Assembly (NCBI GenBank): GCA_021604785.1
Contig: BQJQ01000006.1
Location: forward strand, 1 to 35,009
DNA length: 35,009 nt
Source: Phycisphaeraceae bacterium
GTDB taxonomy: Bacteria; Planctomycetota; Phycisphaerae; Phycisphaerales; UBA1924
Reading direction: 5' to 3'
The notes below the pieces were generated by a model. That model did not search any database, was not told the origin of the DNA, and worked only from the letters and a program-made list of their open reading frames with translations. Both the position numbers and the translations under genes were made by a program. Shown here in pieces: positions 23,238 through 33,121 of the stretch (positions within the stretch are counted from its first letter, which is position 1; every line of letters begins with the position of its first letter).

Positions 23238-24866
23238 ATGAAGAAGGTCGCGGTCGCGGTTTGGAGTGAACTCGTACCTGACGCCCCCGTTGGCACGGTT
23301 GTCGCCAATGTTGACCTCGTCGTCACGCGGTACCAGCGCAACGGACAGGACCAAGTGAGTGTCCTCTACGGCCGCTGCCTGCATCGCGGCGCCCTCATGG
23401 CGGACGGGCATGTGGATGGGGACAACCTCATCTGCGGAGTACACGGGTGGGACTATCGGGTCGACAGCGGCGTCTCCGAGTACAACAACGCCGAGCGCCT
23501 GCACAAGTTCAGCGCTTGGATCGAGGACCACGGCGGCGCGCGCTCGGTCGTGGTCGATGCGGACGAGATCGTGGCGTGGGAGGATGCGAACCCTCAGCCG
23601 TTCAAACGTGATGAGTACCAGGGGCTTTACCAGGACACGAATCCCGACGAGGCCGAGCCGCACGTCGGGCTCATCCAGTCGCTCGCCCGAGACGGGCTAA
23701 GCAAGTTCGGGCACCACGGCCCCAGCGGCGCGATGGGCGTCGAGCGCCAGAAGCTGCCGAGTTGGGATGATCTGCAGTTCGTCACGGCCCAGATGGCGAC
23801 CAAGCCCCTGCTCGACGAGCACCCGGTCGAGACAAGCGTCACAATCGGCCCGCGGGCCAAGAAGCCGCTGACCCTCAAGATCCCGCTGTTCGTCAGCGAC
23901 ATGAGCTTCGGAGCGCTCTCGGCCGAGGCCAAGGTGGCGCTCGCCAAAGGCGCCGAGCTCGCCGGCACGGGCATCTGCTCGGGCGAGGGCGGCATGCTGC
24001 CCGACGAACAAGCCGCCAACTCACGCTACTTCTACGAGCTCGCGAGCGCCAAATTCGGGTTCTCCATGGACAAGGTCTCCAAGTGCCAGGCGTTTCATTT
24101 CAAGGGCGGGCAGGGCGCCAAGACGGGCACCGGCGGGCACCTTCCCGGCGAGAAGGTTGACAAGGTCATCGCCTCGGTCCGAGGCATCCCCGTGGGCTCC
24201 CCCGCAATCTCGCCCGCGACGTTCGCCGACCTCGTCACACCCGCCGACTTTGCGCGCATCGCCGACGAGGTCCGCGACATCACCGGCGGCATCCCCATCG
24301 GGTTCAAGCTCAGCGCCCAGCACATCGAGGACGACATCGACTTCGCCCTCGGAGCCGGCGCCGACTACATCATCCTCGACGGCCGCGGCGGCGGCACCGG
24401 CGCCGCCCCGCTGCTCTTCCGCGACAACATCTCCGTGCCCACCATCCCCGCCCTCGCCCGCGCCCGGCGCCACCTGGACACAAAGAGCCCGGACACGACA
24501 CTCGTGATCACCGGCGGCCTGCGCACGCCGGCGGACTTCGCCAAGGCGCTGGCCTTGGGCGCCGACGCGATCGCCGTCTCGAACGCTGCGATCCAGGCGA
24601 TCGGATGCCTGGGCATGCGGGCGTGCAGCTCGAACAACTGCCCCGTCGGCATCGCGACCCAGAAGCCCGGGCTGCGCCAACGACTCGTCATCGATGAGTC
24701 CGCCACGCGGCTCAAGAACTTCTTCGAAGCGTCCACGCACCTCATCGCCGTCATGGCCCGCGCGTGCGGGCACGATTCACTTTCCAAGCTCGCTCCGCGT
24801 GATCTCGTCGCCTGGAAACGCGAGCTCGCCGATCTCGCCGGCGTGCGCTACGCGGGTGTGTCGTGA
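23238..24866 (+). CDS. Rieske [2Fe-2S] domain fused to FMN-dependent glutamate synthase-type domain
   Basis: 542 residues. Residues 1-105 form a Rieske ferredoxin-like domain with cluster ligands Cys47, His49, Cys66 and His69 (CLHRG and CGVHGWDY). Residues from about 150 onward are the FMN-binding glutamate synthase barrel (GltS/GltB2 type): PLFVSDMSFGALSAEAKVALAKGA, GTGICSGEGGMLPDEQ, FHFKGGQGAKTGTGGHLPG, SPATFADL and DGRGGGTGAAP. CLGMRACSSNNCPVGIATQ near residue 456 carries the [3Fe-4S] cysteines. There is no glutamine amidotransferase domain. The Rieske domain probably feeds or accepts electrons for the flavin; the real substrate is unknown. It opens a tight operon, with its TGA overlapping the next GTG by 4 bp. 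Confidence 0.92.
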   Translation: MKKVAVAVWSELVPDAPVGTVVANVDLVVTRYQRNGQDQVSVLYGRCLHRGALMADGHVDGDNLICGVHGWDYRVDSGVSEYNNAERLHKFSAWIEDHGGARSVVVDADEIVAWEDANPQPFKRDEYQGLYQDTNPDEAEPHVGLIQSLARDGLSKFGHHGPSGAMGVERQKLPSWDDLQFVTAQMATKPLLDEHPVETSVTIGPRAKKPLTLKIPLFVSDMSFGALSAEAKVALAKGAELAGTGICSGEGGMLPDEQAANSRYFYELASAKFGFSMDKVSKCQAFHFKGGQGAKTGTGGHLPGEKVDKVIASVRGIPVGSPAISPATFADLVTPADFARIADEVRDITGGIPIGFKLSAQHIEDDIDFALGAGADYIILDGRGGGTGAAPLLFRDNISVPTIPALARARRHLDTKSPDTTLVITGGLRTPADFAKALALGADAIAVSNAAIQAIGCLGMRACSSNNCPVGIATQKPGLRQRLVIDESATRLKNFFEASTHLIAVMARACGHDSLSKLAPRDLVAWKRELADLAGVRYAGVS

Positions 24867-25264
24867 TACCCGCGGCGATCCATCCCGAGCCCGCAGCCGG
24901 TGCCATCGACGGCGCCCACGCCCTCGTCATGCACGCGCTCGAGTGGGCCGTGCTGGGCATCAACACCGTCTGCGCCGCCGTGCTGATCTGGGGCGTGCTC
25001 ATCGGGATCGCGCGGTTCGTCCTCCTCGAGGCCCGGTGGGGCAAGAGGGACACCACGCGCTGGCCCGCGCTCCGCCAACGCGTCGGGCAGTACCTCCTCT
25101 TCGGGCTCGAGCTGCTCATCGCCGCGGACATCATCGAGACCATGATCCGCCCCACCCTGTCCCAGCTCGCGATCCTCGGCGGCGTGTCGCTGCTGCGGAT
25201 TGTCACCGGGTACGCGCTCGGGCGGGAGCTGAACGAGATCGCCGCCAAGGATCCCCATGACTGA
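24863..25264 (+). CDS. DUF1622 family small membrane protein
   Basis: 133 residues from GTG 24863, overlapping the previous stop codon. Three hydrophobic stretches (about 24-52, 75-94 and 100-118) and the segment GLELLIAADIIETMIRPTLSQLAILGGVSLLRIVTGYALGREL are typical of DUF1622 inner-membrane proteins. The function is unknown. Its position between two Rieske fusion enzymes, overlapping both genes, suggests that it anchors or connects them at the membrane; this is inference. Confidence 0.85.
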   Translation: MIPAAIHPEPAAGAIDGAHALVMHALEWAVLGINTVCAAVLIWGVLIGIARFVLLEARWGKRDTTRWPALRQRVGQYLLFGLELLIAADIIETMIRPTLSQLAILGGVSLLRIVTGYALGRELNEIAAKDPHD

Positions 25265-27305
25265 GAAAAAGGTCACGCTCACCTGGCACAAAGTCGCCGA
25301 CCCGGGCGAGCTCCCCGAGGGGCGCGTCAAGACCGCGGCGATCGACCGGGGCGACTCGGTCGTGCAGGTCTGTCTCACGCACCACGAGGGGCGGTACGGC
25401 GCGCTCCAGAACGCCTGCCCGCACCAGGGAGGCCCGCTGGGCGAGGGCTCGATCGAGTGCGCCGATGGAACGAAAGAGTGCTATCTCCGCTGCCCCTGGC
25501 ACGGGTGGGACTTCCACCCCATCACCGGCAAGCCACCGGGCGGGTACGACGACGGGCTGACGACCTACCCCGTCGAGGAGCGCGACGACGGCGTCTATGT
25601 CGGCATCGAGCCCGAGACCCCGCACGAGCGCACGGTCACGGACGTCATGGCCGAAACGATGGTCGCGTGGGGGCTCACCAGCATCTTCGGCATGGTCGGG
25701 CACTCGAACCTCGGGCTCGCCGACGCGATCCGGCGCCGGTGCCTCGCGGGCGAGTTGGAGTACATCGGCATCCGCCACGAGGGGGCCGCGGCGTTCGCCG
25801 CCAGCGCCTTCGGTAAGCTCACCGGCCGCCCCGCCGCCTGCCTCACCATCGCCGGCCCCGGCGCGACAAACTTGCTCACCGGGTGCTGGGACGCGCGGGT
25901 GGACCGCGCCCCGCTGCTCGCGCTGACCGGGCAGGTGAACCAGCAGGTCTTCGGGCCCGGCGCGTTCCAGGAATTGCCGCTGCAGGAAGCCTTCGGCGCC
26001 GTCGCCGCGTTCAGCCATGTGTGCCTGCCGGGTTCGAACCACGCCGAGTTGGTGAGCCTGGCGATGAAGACCGCGATAATTGAGCGCAACGTCGCGCACA
26101 TCATCTTCCCCGACGACGTGCAGACGATGCACGCAGCCGACGACATCGCGACGGGCACGCCCGCAGGCCGCGTCGCGGCGATCGAGATCACGCCGCCGAA
26201 GCCTGAGTTCGAGCAAGCCACGGCGATGCTCCGCGCGTCCAAACGCCCCGTCATCATCGTCGGGCATGGCGCCAGGTTCGAGATGCCCGCCGTCATCGCG
26301 CTTGCCGAAGAGCTGAAGTGCCCCGTCCTCACGACGTTCAAGGGCAAGGGCCTCATCGGCGACAGCGGCGCGCCCATCAACGGCGGCCACCCCCTCGGCG
26401 GCGGCGTGCTCGGGCGATCCGGCACCCCCATCGCCAGCTGGTTTATGAACGAGTCCGACCTGCTGCTCGTGTTCGGGGCCTCGTTCAGCAACCACACCGG
26501 CATCACGCCCAAGAAGCCGACCATCCAGGTCGACGCCGACCGGATGACCCTCGGCAAGTTCCACGGCGTGGACGTCCCGCTCTGGGGCGAGATCGGCGTG
26601 ACGGCCCGCGCGATGCTCGATACCGCCCGTGGCGCGCACGCCTCGGCCGATCACACCGCCGAGATCGCCAAGCGCTGGTCGATCTGGCGCGCCGAGAAGC
26701 AGTCCCGCCTGGACGACGACACCGGGCACGGCGTCAACTCCGCCGCCGTCTTCGACGCCATGACCCGGCTCGTCCCCGCGGATGCGATCATCGGCGTGGA
26801 CGTCGGCAACAACACGTACAGCTTCGGGCGGTACTTCGAGGCCTCGGGCGCGCAGAGCGTGCTCATGTCCGGGTACCTCGGCTCGATCGGGTTTGGCTAC
26901 CCCGCCGCGATCGGCGCGTGGGCCGCGACGCGCGCCCACGCGGTGTCGAAGGACCCGTTCTGGGACCGGTTCAAGGGCCGCCCGGTCTTCGCGGTCACCG
27001 GCGACGGCGGGTTCGGGCAGTACCCGTGGGAGGTCAACACCGCGGTCAAGCACGCCATGAACATCACGCACGTCCTGCTCCGAAACGACGAGCTGGGCAA
27101 GATCTCCAAGGAGCAGCGCGCCGGCGCGTGGGAAGTCTGGGAGACCAAGCTCACCAACCCGAACATCGCCGAATACGTCACGTCCTGCGGCGGGCTCGGG
27201 CTCCGCGTCAATGCAAAGGGCAGGCTCGACGACGCGCTCGAACAGGCGATGGCCTACCCGGGACCCTCGACAGTCGAGATCCTCACCGACGTGGAGCTGA
27301 TCTGA
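25257..27305 (+). CDS. Rieske [2Fe-2S] domain fused to thiamine-diphosphate enzyme (pyruvate oxidase / acetolactate synthase-like)
   Basis: 682 residues. The Rieske domain (about 1-120) has ligands Cys54, His56, Cys79 and His82 (CPHQGGP and CPWHGWDF). A complete three-domain ThDP enzyme follows. The pyrimidine-binding domain has the catalytic Glu175 in IRHEGAAAFAA and the loop AGPGATNLLTG. The central domain is …KRPVIIVGHGARFEMP…. The ThDP/Mg-binding domain has VTGDGGFGQYPWE near residue 582. It resembles pyruvate oxidase, which couples decarboxylation to an electron acceptor; a built-in Rieske cluster would fit such a role. Substrate and acceptor are unknown. It overlaps the DUF1622 gene by 8 bp and the next gene by 1 bp. 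Confidence 0.92.
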   Translation: MTEKKVTLTWHKVADPGELPEGRVKTAAIDRGDSVVQVCLTHHEGRYGALQNACPHQGGPLGEGSIECADGTKECYLRCPWHGWDFHPITGKPPGGYDDGLTTYPVEERDDGVYVGIEPETPHERTVTDVMAETMVAWGLTSIFGMVGHSNLGLADAIRRRCLAGELEYIGIRHEGAAAFAASAFGKLTGRPAACLTIAGPGATNLLTGCWDARVDRAPLLALTGQVNQQVFGPGAFQELPLQEAFGAVAAFSHVCLPGSNHAELVSLAMKTAIIERNVAHIIFPDDVQTMHAADDIATGTPAGRVAAIEITPPKPEFEQATAMLRASKRPVIIVGHGARFEMPAVIALAEELKCPVLTTFKGKGLIGDSGAPINGGHPLGGGVLGRSGTPIASWFMNESDLLLVFGASFSNHTGITPKKPTIQVDADRMTLGKFHGVDVPLWGEIGVTARAMLDTARGAHASADHTAEIAKRWSIWRAEKQSRLDDDTGHGVNSAAVFDAMTRLVPADAIIGVDVGNNTYSFGRYFEASGAQSVLMSGYLGSIGFGYPAAIGAWAATRAHAVSKDPFWDRFKGRPVFAVTGDGGFGQYPWEVNTAVKHAMNITHVLLRNDELGKISKEQRAGAWEVWETKLTNPNIAEYVTSCGGLGLRVNAKGRLDDALEQAMAYPGPSTVEILTDVELI

Positions 27306-28723
27306 TGCGCACAAATCTTGTCACGCTGGGCGTGCTTGGCACACTCTTCGCCGGGTGCTCGTCCGGGCCCGTCGCGCCGGACCTCGCCGCGATCTACAAC
27401 GACGCTGCCCAGTCCATCGGCGACGCACGCACGCCCGTTGTGGTCATCCCCGGCATCCTCGGGTCCAAGCTCGAAGAGCCGTCGAGCAGGATTCCGGTCT
27501 GGGGCGCGTTCGTGTACGGCGCCGCCGACGCGGACACGCCCGAGGGCGCTCGTCTGGTCGCGCTGCCGATGCATGAGAGCGTCCCGCTGCGCGACCTGCT
27601 CGACGAGGTCGCCCCGACCGATGTGCTCGACCGCCTGAAGGTGGACACGCTCGGGTTTGTGCGCGGCGTTGAGTTCGACGCCTACGTCAACATCATGCGC
27701 ACACTCGCCGCGGGCAAGTACCGCGACCCGGACCTCACCGAGCCGGGTGAGATCGACTACGCCGGAGCGCACTACACCTGCTTCCAGCACGCGTACGACT
27801 GGCGGCGCGATATCGCCGAGAGCGCCGCGGCGCTCGACGGGCGGATCCGCGAGGCCCAGGCCGCCGCCCGCTCGGCCCGCGGGCTGCCCGATGGTGCGCC
27901 GATGCGTGTCGATGTCGTGGCGCACTCGATGGGCGGGCTGGTGCTGCGGTACTACCTGCGGTACGGCGCCCAGCCGCTGCCCGAGGACGGCTCGCTCCCG
28001 TCGCTCACCTGGGCGGGCGCCACGAACGTCTCCAACGCGATCCTCGTCGGCACGCCCAGCGCCGGCTCGGCGTTGTCGCTCGAGCAGCTCGTCCACGGTA
28101 AGGACCTGAACCCGATCGCCCCCAACTTCCGCCCCGCGGTGCTGGGCACCATGCCCGCGGTCTATCAGCTCCTCCCGCGCGCTCGCCATCACGCAGTGAT
28201 CGACGCCGACTCGGGCGAGCCGATTGACCTCTTCGACCCCGCGGTGTGGGAACGCTACGGGTGGGGGCTCGCGGACCCGGACCAGGACGTGTACCTGCGG
28301 TGGCTGCTGCCCGAGGCCGATTCGCGTGAGGACCGGCGCAGGATCGCGCTGGAACACCTCACCAAGTGCCTCGCCCGCGCCGAGCAGACGCACCGGGCTC
28401 TGGATGTTCCTGCGACCCCACCACCAGGCACGCGTCTGAGTCTGTACGCGGGCGACGGGGTAGACACGCCCGCGGTCTACGCCGTGGACGCGCGCGGGCG
28501 GATCCGGCTCGCCGAGTCCGCGCCGGGCGACGGCACGGTCTCTCGCACCAGCGCCCTGATGGACGAACGCGTGGGATCCGCATACGCCCCGGGGCTCCGC
28601 TCTCCGATCGCGTGGGACCGCGTGCAGTTCTGCTTCACCAACCACATCGGGCTGACGCGCGACCCGGCGTTCGTGGATAACGTGCTCTACACGCTGCTCG
28701 AAGAGCCGAGGACAGCCCGCTGA
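27305..28723 (+). CDS. LCAT-like alpha/beta hydrolase lipoprotein (lipase/acyltransferase)
   Basis: 472 residues. An N-terminal lipoprotein signal has Cys18 after LFAG, an atypical lipobox with Phe at -3. The domain is of the lecithin:cholesterol acyltransferase / PGAP1 lipase type. VVVIPGILGSKLEE opens the fold. The nucleophile elbow AHSMGGLVLRYYLR has its Ser near residue 207, an Asp lies in PGDGTVSRTSAL (about 406), and a His in FTNHIGLTRD (about 446). It probably acts on phospholipids or other acyl esters in the envelope; the substrate is unknown. The start overlaps the preceding stop (TGATG) and the stop overlaps the next small ORF in the same way, so it belongs to the operon. Confidence 0.88.
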   Translation: MRTNLVTLGVLGTLFAGCSSGPVAPDLAAIYNDAAQSIGDARTPVVVIPGILGSKLEEPSSRIPVWGAFVYGAADADTPEGARLVALPMHESVPLRDLLDEVAPTDVLDRLKVDTLGFVRGVEFDAYVNIMRTLAAGKYRDPDLTEPGEIDYAGAHYTCFQHAYDWRRDIAESAAALDGRIREAQAAARSARGLPDGAPMRVDVVAHSMGGLVLRYYLRYGAQPLPEDGSLPSLTWAGATNVSNAILVGTPSAGSALSLEQLVHGKDLNPIAPNFRPAVLGTMPAVYQLLPRARHHAVIDADSGEPIDLFDPAVWERYGWGLADPDQDVYLRWLLPEADSREDRRRIALEHLTKCLARAEQTHRALDVPATPPPGTRLSLYAGDGVDTPAVYAVDARGRIRLAESAPGDGTVSRTSALMDERVGSAYAPGLRSPIAWDRVQFCFTNHIGLTRDPAFVDNVLYTLLEEPRTAR

Positions 28724-28845
28724 TGCACCCAAGCACCGTCATTCTGCTCGCCCTCGCGCTGTATGCGGCGCCGAGCATCGTGTTCGCGGGCATGTTCGTG
28801 TGGTGCGGAGCGGGCGCGATCGATCCCGTAGGGTCCAAATATTGA
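28723..28845 (+). CDS. small membrane ORF, possibly truncated by the mobile element
   Basis: A 40-residue frame, MHPSTVILLALALYAAPSIVFAGMFVWCGAGAIDPVGSKY. It has one hydrophobic helix and overlaps the lipase stop by 1 bp, the same spacing used elsewhere in this operon. The last codons (PVGSKY) look unlike the start. The integrase remnant begins 44 bp later, so the original 3' end may have been lost. It is too short to assign to a family. Confidence 0.5.
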   Translation: MHPSTVILLALALYAAPSIVFAGMFVWCGAGAIDPVGSKY

Positions 28846-28888
28846 GCCGAGCTTCTGAGAGGCCGGAATCCAGACGCTGCCTTGCTCC

Positions 28889-29451
28889 ATGGCCCGAACT
28901 CTGCACCCCTGGAAGCTACTGAGCGTGATTGTCGCAGGCATACTCAACGATCACCACCAGCGTGTCATCTCGTGATCGATCTGTCAACGCGCAGAGTCGA
29001 GATAGTCGGGATGAGCAGCCAGCCGCATGGTGCGCGGGTTACCAACCCGCTCCGCCGTCTGCTCGACGATTTCGAGGGGTTCCTCGCGAGCCACACGCAC
29101 CTGATCCACGACCGGGACCCGCTATTCACGGGAGCCATGGTCGACATACTGCAAGCCTGCGGTATCGAATCCGTCAAACTTCCACCGCGAAGCCCGAATC
29201 TGAACGCATACGCGGAACGCTTCGTCCGCTCGATCAAGAGCGAGTGTCTCGAGCACGTCATCCCGATCGGTGAGCAACATCTGCGGAGAGCAGTCGACTC
29301 GTACGTCGAGCACTACAACCGCGACCGCCCGCACCAAGGCCTAGGCAACAACCTGCTGCACCCATGCGCTCAACTCGTGCCGTCCGAGGACAGGATCGTG
29401 TGTGACGAGAAGATCGGCGGCCTGATCCGCTCATACCGACGCGCGGCCTGA
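28889..29451 (+). pseudogene. integrase/transposase (rve core) with internal deletion
   Basis: The N-terminus MARTLHPWKLLSVIVAGILNDHHQRVIS, from ATG 28889 to TGA 28973-28975, matches the usual start of a DDE integrase-core transposase. The same DNA, read in another frame from about 28964, goes straight into the catalytic core: VIDLSTRRVEIVG, LIHDRDPLFTGAM, …KLPPRSPNLNAYAERFVRSIKSECL, and HYNRDRPHQGLGN, ending at 29451. The region between, including the helix-turn-helix and the first catalytic Asp, is missing. The joint also changes frame. A single deletion of probably 150 or more codons explains this. No terminal inverted repeats are visible, so it is a dead remnant. Confidence 0.85.
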
Positions 29452-29690
29452 ACTCCCCCACTTCATTTGGTGAAACTGCGAACCCAGCGACCGTTCGGGG
29501 TCGTGATCGTGCGCACATCGCGGATCAAGCCAGCTGCTTCACGCTGTAATCATCGTGATTCCACTTCGGCTGAGTATTTGGACTCTACGGGATGGTCGGG
29601 GACTCTCAGTTGCAAGTGGCGAAGCCGGTATTCTACGACCAAACACCCCAATTACCGGCTTTGGAGTCGCGGTCGTATGAACGCAATGAA
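29452..29690. other. non-coding stretch after the integrase remnant
   Basis: About 240 bp without a credible gene. It holds a 9-bp inverted repeat, AAGCCGGTA (29622-29630) and TACCGGCTT (29653-29661), separated by 22 bp, of unknown role. Confidence 0.45.
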
Positions 29691-29725
29691 AAGCGGAAGG
29701 CTTTGATATTCAAAGACTTCCGCTT
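29691..29725 (-). terminator. terminator of tRNA-Pro
   Basis: AAGCGGAAG (29691-29699) pairs with CTTCCGCTT (29717-29725), and the inner CTTTG/CAAAG extends the stem by 5 bp with a 5-nt loop. On the minus strand TTTTC follows. It lies 3 bp beyond the 3' end of the tRNA gene on that strand. Confidence 0.85.
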
Positions 29726-29727
29726 CA

Positions 29728-29803
<76 letters not shown>

Positions 29804-29914
29804 TGTCGGGCCGAGGCCCGAGGGCACAGGGTAGGTTCCCCCGCCGCCGCCGTCCAAGGGAAACCGGGCGCCCGTTCGGCGTCCTCCCGGGCGCGTGCCC
29901 GATATCCTCCCAGC

Positions 29915-31246
29915 GTGAGCCCACACCCCGCCGCCGAGCCTCTGATCATCGTCAATGGTCGCGTGATCGACCCCGCCTCCGGGCACGACGGCGTCGCTGA
30001 CGTCGCCGTCGAGGACGGGCGGGTCGGCGCGATCGGGGCGAAACTGGACCGCTCCCCCGCGGCCCGCGTCCTGGACGCCGAGGGGTGCCTGGTCGTGCCC
30101 GGGCTCATCGACCCGCACGTCCACCTCCGCGAGCCGGGGCAGACTCATAAGGAGGACATCGCGTCGGGCACCGCCGCCGCGGTCTCGGGCGGGTTCACGA
30201 CCGTCTGCTGCATGCCCAACACGAGCCCCGCGATCGACACGCCGGACATGGTGCGGATGATCACTGCCCGCGCGCGCGAGACGGCAGTCTGCCGCGTCTT
30301 CGTCGTCTCCGCCGGCACGCAGGCCCGCAAGGGTGAGCGCCCCGCCGAGATCGGTCTGTGCGCCAACGCCGGCGCCGTGGGCATCTCCGACGACGGCGAT
30401 GTGATCGAGTCCGCCGGCGTGATGAAAGCCGTGCTCGCCGAGACCGCCCGCGCCGGGCTCGCCTTCATGCAGCACGCCCAGGACCCGACACTCACCCGCG
30501 GCGCCGCGATGCACGCGGGCACGGTGTCGGCCAAGCTCGGGCTCGGTGGGTGGCCCCGCGAGGCCGAGGAGATCATCGTCGAGCGCGACGTGCGCCTGAA
30601 CCGTTCCATCGGATGCCGCTACCACGTCCAGCACGTCTCTTCGGCGGGCACCGTCGAGATCCTCCGGCGCGCTCGCGCCGAGGGACAGCCCGTATCCGGC
30701 GAGGCATCCCCCCACCACCTCCTGCTTGCGCACGAGGCGTGCGACGGGTACGACACCCTCGCCAAGATGAACCCCCCGCTCCGCGAGCAGGCCGACGCGG
30801 ACGTGCTCCGCGAAGGCGTCGCCGACGGCACCATCACGATCCTCGCGACCGACCACGCCCCGCATACCGCCGAGGAAAAGTCCGCCCCCTTCGCCGACGC
30901 CCCCTTCGGGATCATCGGGCTTGAGTCCGCCCTCGCCCTCTACGCCGAGGCGCTCGTCCACACCGGCGCCATCGACTGGCCCCGCCTGATCGAGCTGATG
31001 ACCCTCGAATCCGCCAAGCTCTGCGGGCTCGACGCCCGCGCCGGCCTCGGCGCGCTCACCGTCGGCGGCCCTGCCGATGTGACCGTCATCGACCCCGACC
31101 TCACCTGGACACTCACCGAATCCGAGCTCGCCGGCAAGAGCACGAACACTCCCTTCCTCGGTCGACAACTCCGGGGGCGCGCGATCGCCGCCATCGTCGC
31201 CGGTTCGGTCCGCATGGAGCGTGAGCGTGCCTTCGCCAGAGCCTGA
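29915..31246 (+). CDS. pyrC: dihydroorotase
   Basis: 443 residues from GTG 29915. It closes carbamoyl-aspartate to dihydroorotate in pyrimidine synthesis. The amidohydrolase signatures are [20 protein letters not shown] (metal-binding HxH near residue 69 and substrate Arg), [13 protein letters not shown], the metal His in [19 protein letters not shown], and the catalytic Asp in ATDHAPHT near residue 315. The length and motifs match the class I (PyrC/AllB-like, about 430-residue) enzymes, most closely dihydroorotase. It is co-directional with the metal ATPase and overlaps its predicted start by 26 bp. Confidence 0.93.
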   Translation: MSPHPAAEPLIIVNGRVIDPASGHDGVADVAVEDGRVGAIGAKLDRSPAARVLDAEGCLVVPGLIDPHVHLREPGQTHKEDIASGTAAAVSGGFTTVCCMPNTSPAIDTPDMVRMITARARETAVCRVFVVSAGTQARKGERPAEIGLCANAGAVGISDDGDVIESAGVMKAVLAETARAGLAFMQHAQDPTLTRGAAMHAGTVSAKLGLGGWPREAEEIIVERDVRLNRSIGCRYHVQHVSSAGTVEILRRARAEGQPVSGEASPHHLLLAHEACDGYDTLAKMNPPLREQADADVLREGVADGTITILATDHAPHTAEEKSAPFADAPFGIIGLESALALYAEALVHTGAIDWPRLIELMTLESAKLCGLDARAGLGALTVGGPADVTVIDPDLTWTLTESELAGKSTNTPFLGRQLRGRAIAAIVAGSVRMERERAFARA

Positions 31247-33113
31247 CCACACCGCCGGCCCGATCCGCTCGCTCTGGGCGCACAAGGACGTCGCGATCGC
31301 CGTCCTCGCGCTCGCCGCGATCGCCGCGCACCTCGTCATCAGATACGCCCTCGACGGCTCCGAAGCGTCGTACCGCCTCCCCCTCTGGATCGCCCTAATC
31401 GGAGGCGGCGGCCCGCTCGTCCTCGAACTCGCCGCCAAGGCCATCCGCCGCGAGTTCGGGTCCGACCTCCTCGCCGGCATCTCCATCGTCACGTCGATCT
31501 TGCTCGACGAGCACCTCGCCGGCGTCCTCGTTGTCCTCATGCTCTCGGGCGGCGAGGCCCTCGAGGGCTACGCCGTCCAGCGCGCCTCGGGCGTCCTGCG
31601 GGCCCTGGCCAAGCGCGTCCCCTCCGTCGCCCACGTCCGCCGCAACGGGCGCATGGCAGACGTCACGATCGACGAGGTCGTCGTCGGCGACCGCGTCGTC
31701 ATCCACCCGCATGAGATCGTTCCCGTGGACGGCACCGTCGTCGAGGGCCACGCCGTCATGGACGAGTCGTTCCTGACCGGCGAGCCCTACATGATGTCCA
31801 AGGCCCCGGGCTCCGCCGTCATCTCCGGCGCCATCAACGGCCAGTCCGCCGTCACCATCGAGGCAACCGCCCTCGCCAAGGACTCCCGCTACGCCAAGAT
31901 CATGGCCGTCATGCAGGACTCGGCCCAGCGCCGCCCGAAGATGCGCCGGCTCGCCGACTCGCTCGGCGCGTGGTACACCCCCCTCGCCGTCGCGCTCGCG
32001 CTGGGCGCGTGGGGCGTCTCGGGCGACCCGGTCCGCTTCCTTGCCGTGCTCGTCGTCGCCACGCCCTGCCCGCTTCTCATCGCGATCCCCACCGCGATCA
32101 TCGGGTCGATCTCGCTCGCCGCCAAGCGGGGCATCATCGTCAAGGACCCCGCGACCCTCGAAACGATCGACACCTGCCGCACGATCATCTTCGACAAGAC
32201 CGGCACCCTCACCTACGGCACGCCCACGCTGACCGAGATCCTCCCCGCCGAGGGCATCGACCCGGACCGCGCCCTCGCCCTCGTCGCGGCGCTCGAGCAC
32301 TACTCCAAGCACCCGCTCGCCGGTGCGATCGTCCGCCGCGCCCAGCGCGAGACCCTCCCGACCTACGAGCCCCGCGAGATCGCCGAGCCCCGCGGCCAGG
32401 GCCTCCGCGGCGTCGTGGACGGCGTCGAGGTCCTCGTCACCGACCGCCGCCGAACCCTCGAAGCCCAGCCCGACGCCCAGCTCCCCCCCACCGCCGAGGG
32501 GCTCGAATGCGTCGTCGTGCTCGACGGTCGCTACGCCGCCACGCTCCGGTTCCGCGACGAGCCCCGCGCCGGCAGCCGCGCCTTCATCGAGCACCTCACC
32601 CGCAAGCACAAGTTTGACCGCGTCATGCTCGTCTCGGGCGATCGGAAGAGCGAAGCCGAGTACCTCGCCGAGAAGGTCGGCATTCCCATCGTCTTCGCCG
32701 AGCAGACCCCCGAGCAGAAAGTCGAGATCGTCCGCGCCGAATCCGAGCGAGCCCGCACCTGCTTCGTTGGCGACGGCATCAACGACGCCCCCGCCCTCAT
32801 GCTCTCGACCGTCGGCATCGCCTTCGGGCGCGCCAGCGACATCACCACCGAAGCCGCCGGCGTCGTCGTGCTCGACACCACCTTGGAGCGCGTGGACGAG
32901 TTCTTCCACATCTCCCGCCGCCTCCGCCGCGTCGCCCTCCAGAGCGCGGTCGGCGGGATGATCCTGAGCATCGTCGGCATGCTCATCGCCGCCGCCGGCT
33001 ACCTGCCCCCCGTCGCCGGGGCGATCTCGCAGGAGCTCATCGACGTCTTCGCTGTCGCCAACGCGCTGCGGGTTGCGATCCGCCCGAAATCACTGACGGA
33101 CATCGAGGAGTAG
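31221..33113 (+). CDS. heavy-metal translocating P1B-type ATPase
   Basis: 630 residues. It pumps a transition-metal cation across the membrane at the cost of ATP. The actuator loop contains ESFLTGEP near residue 185. The transmembrane metal motif is [11 protein letters not shown] near 281, a TPC variant in place of the usual CPC. DKTGTLT near 325 gives the phosphorylated Asp, SKHPLAGAI near 362 is the HP locus, and [10 protein letters not shown] near 519 the hinge. There is no N-terminal HMA or Cys/His-rich metal-binding domain. The TPC motif points away from Cu(I) pumps, but the metal cannot be told. Start GTG 31221 overlaps pyrC; GTG 31227 is an alternative. Confidence 0.92.
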   Translation: MSVPSPEPDHTAGPIRSLWAHKDVAIAVLALAAIAAHLVIRYALDGSEASYRLPLWIALIGGGGPLVLELAAKAIRREFGSDLLAGISIVTSILLDEHLAGVLVVLMLSGGEALEGYAVQRASGVLRALAKRVPSVAHVRRNGRMADVTIDEVVVGDRVVIHPHEIVPVDGTVVEGHAVMDESFLTGEPYMMSKAPGSAVISGAINGQSAVTIEATALAKDSRYAKIMAVMQDSAQRRPKMRRLADSLGAWYTPLAVALALGAWGVSGDPVRFLAVLVVATPCPLLIAIPTAIIGSISLAAKRGIIVKDPATLETIDTCRTIIFDKTGTLTYGTPTLTEILPAEGIDPDRALALVAALEHYSKHPLAGAIVRRAQRETLPTYEPREIAEPRGQGLRGVVDGVEVLVTDRRRTLEAQPDAQLPPTAEGLECVVVLDGRYAATLRFRDEPRAGSRAFIEHLTRKHKFDRVMLVSGDRKSEAEYLAEKVGIPIVFAEQTPEQKVEIVRAESERARTCFVGDGINDAPALMLSTVGIAFGRASDITTEAAGVVVLDTTLERVDEFFHISRRLRRVALQSAVGGMILSIVGMLIAAAGYLPPVAGAISQELIDVFAVANALRVAIRPKSLTDIEE

Positions 33114-33121
33114 AGTTCAAG

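Noticed and set aside
31395-32909. 504-codon acidic open frame on the minus strand
   Set aside because: It mirrors the P-type ATPase codons and has Asp/Glu/Gly-rich low-complexity composition.
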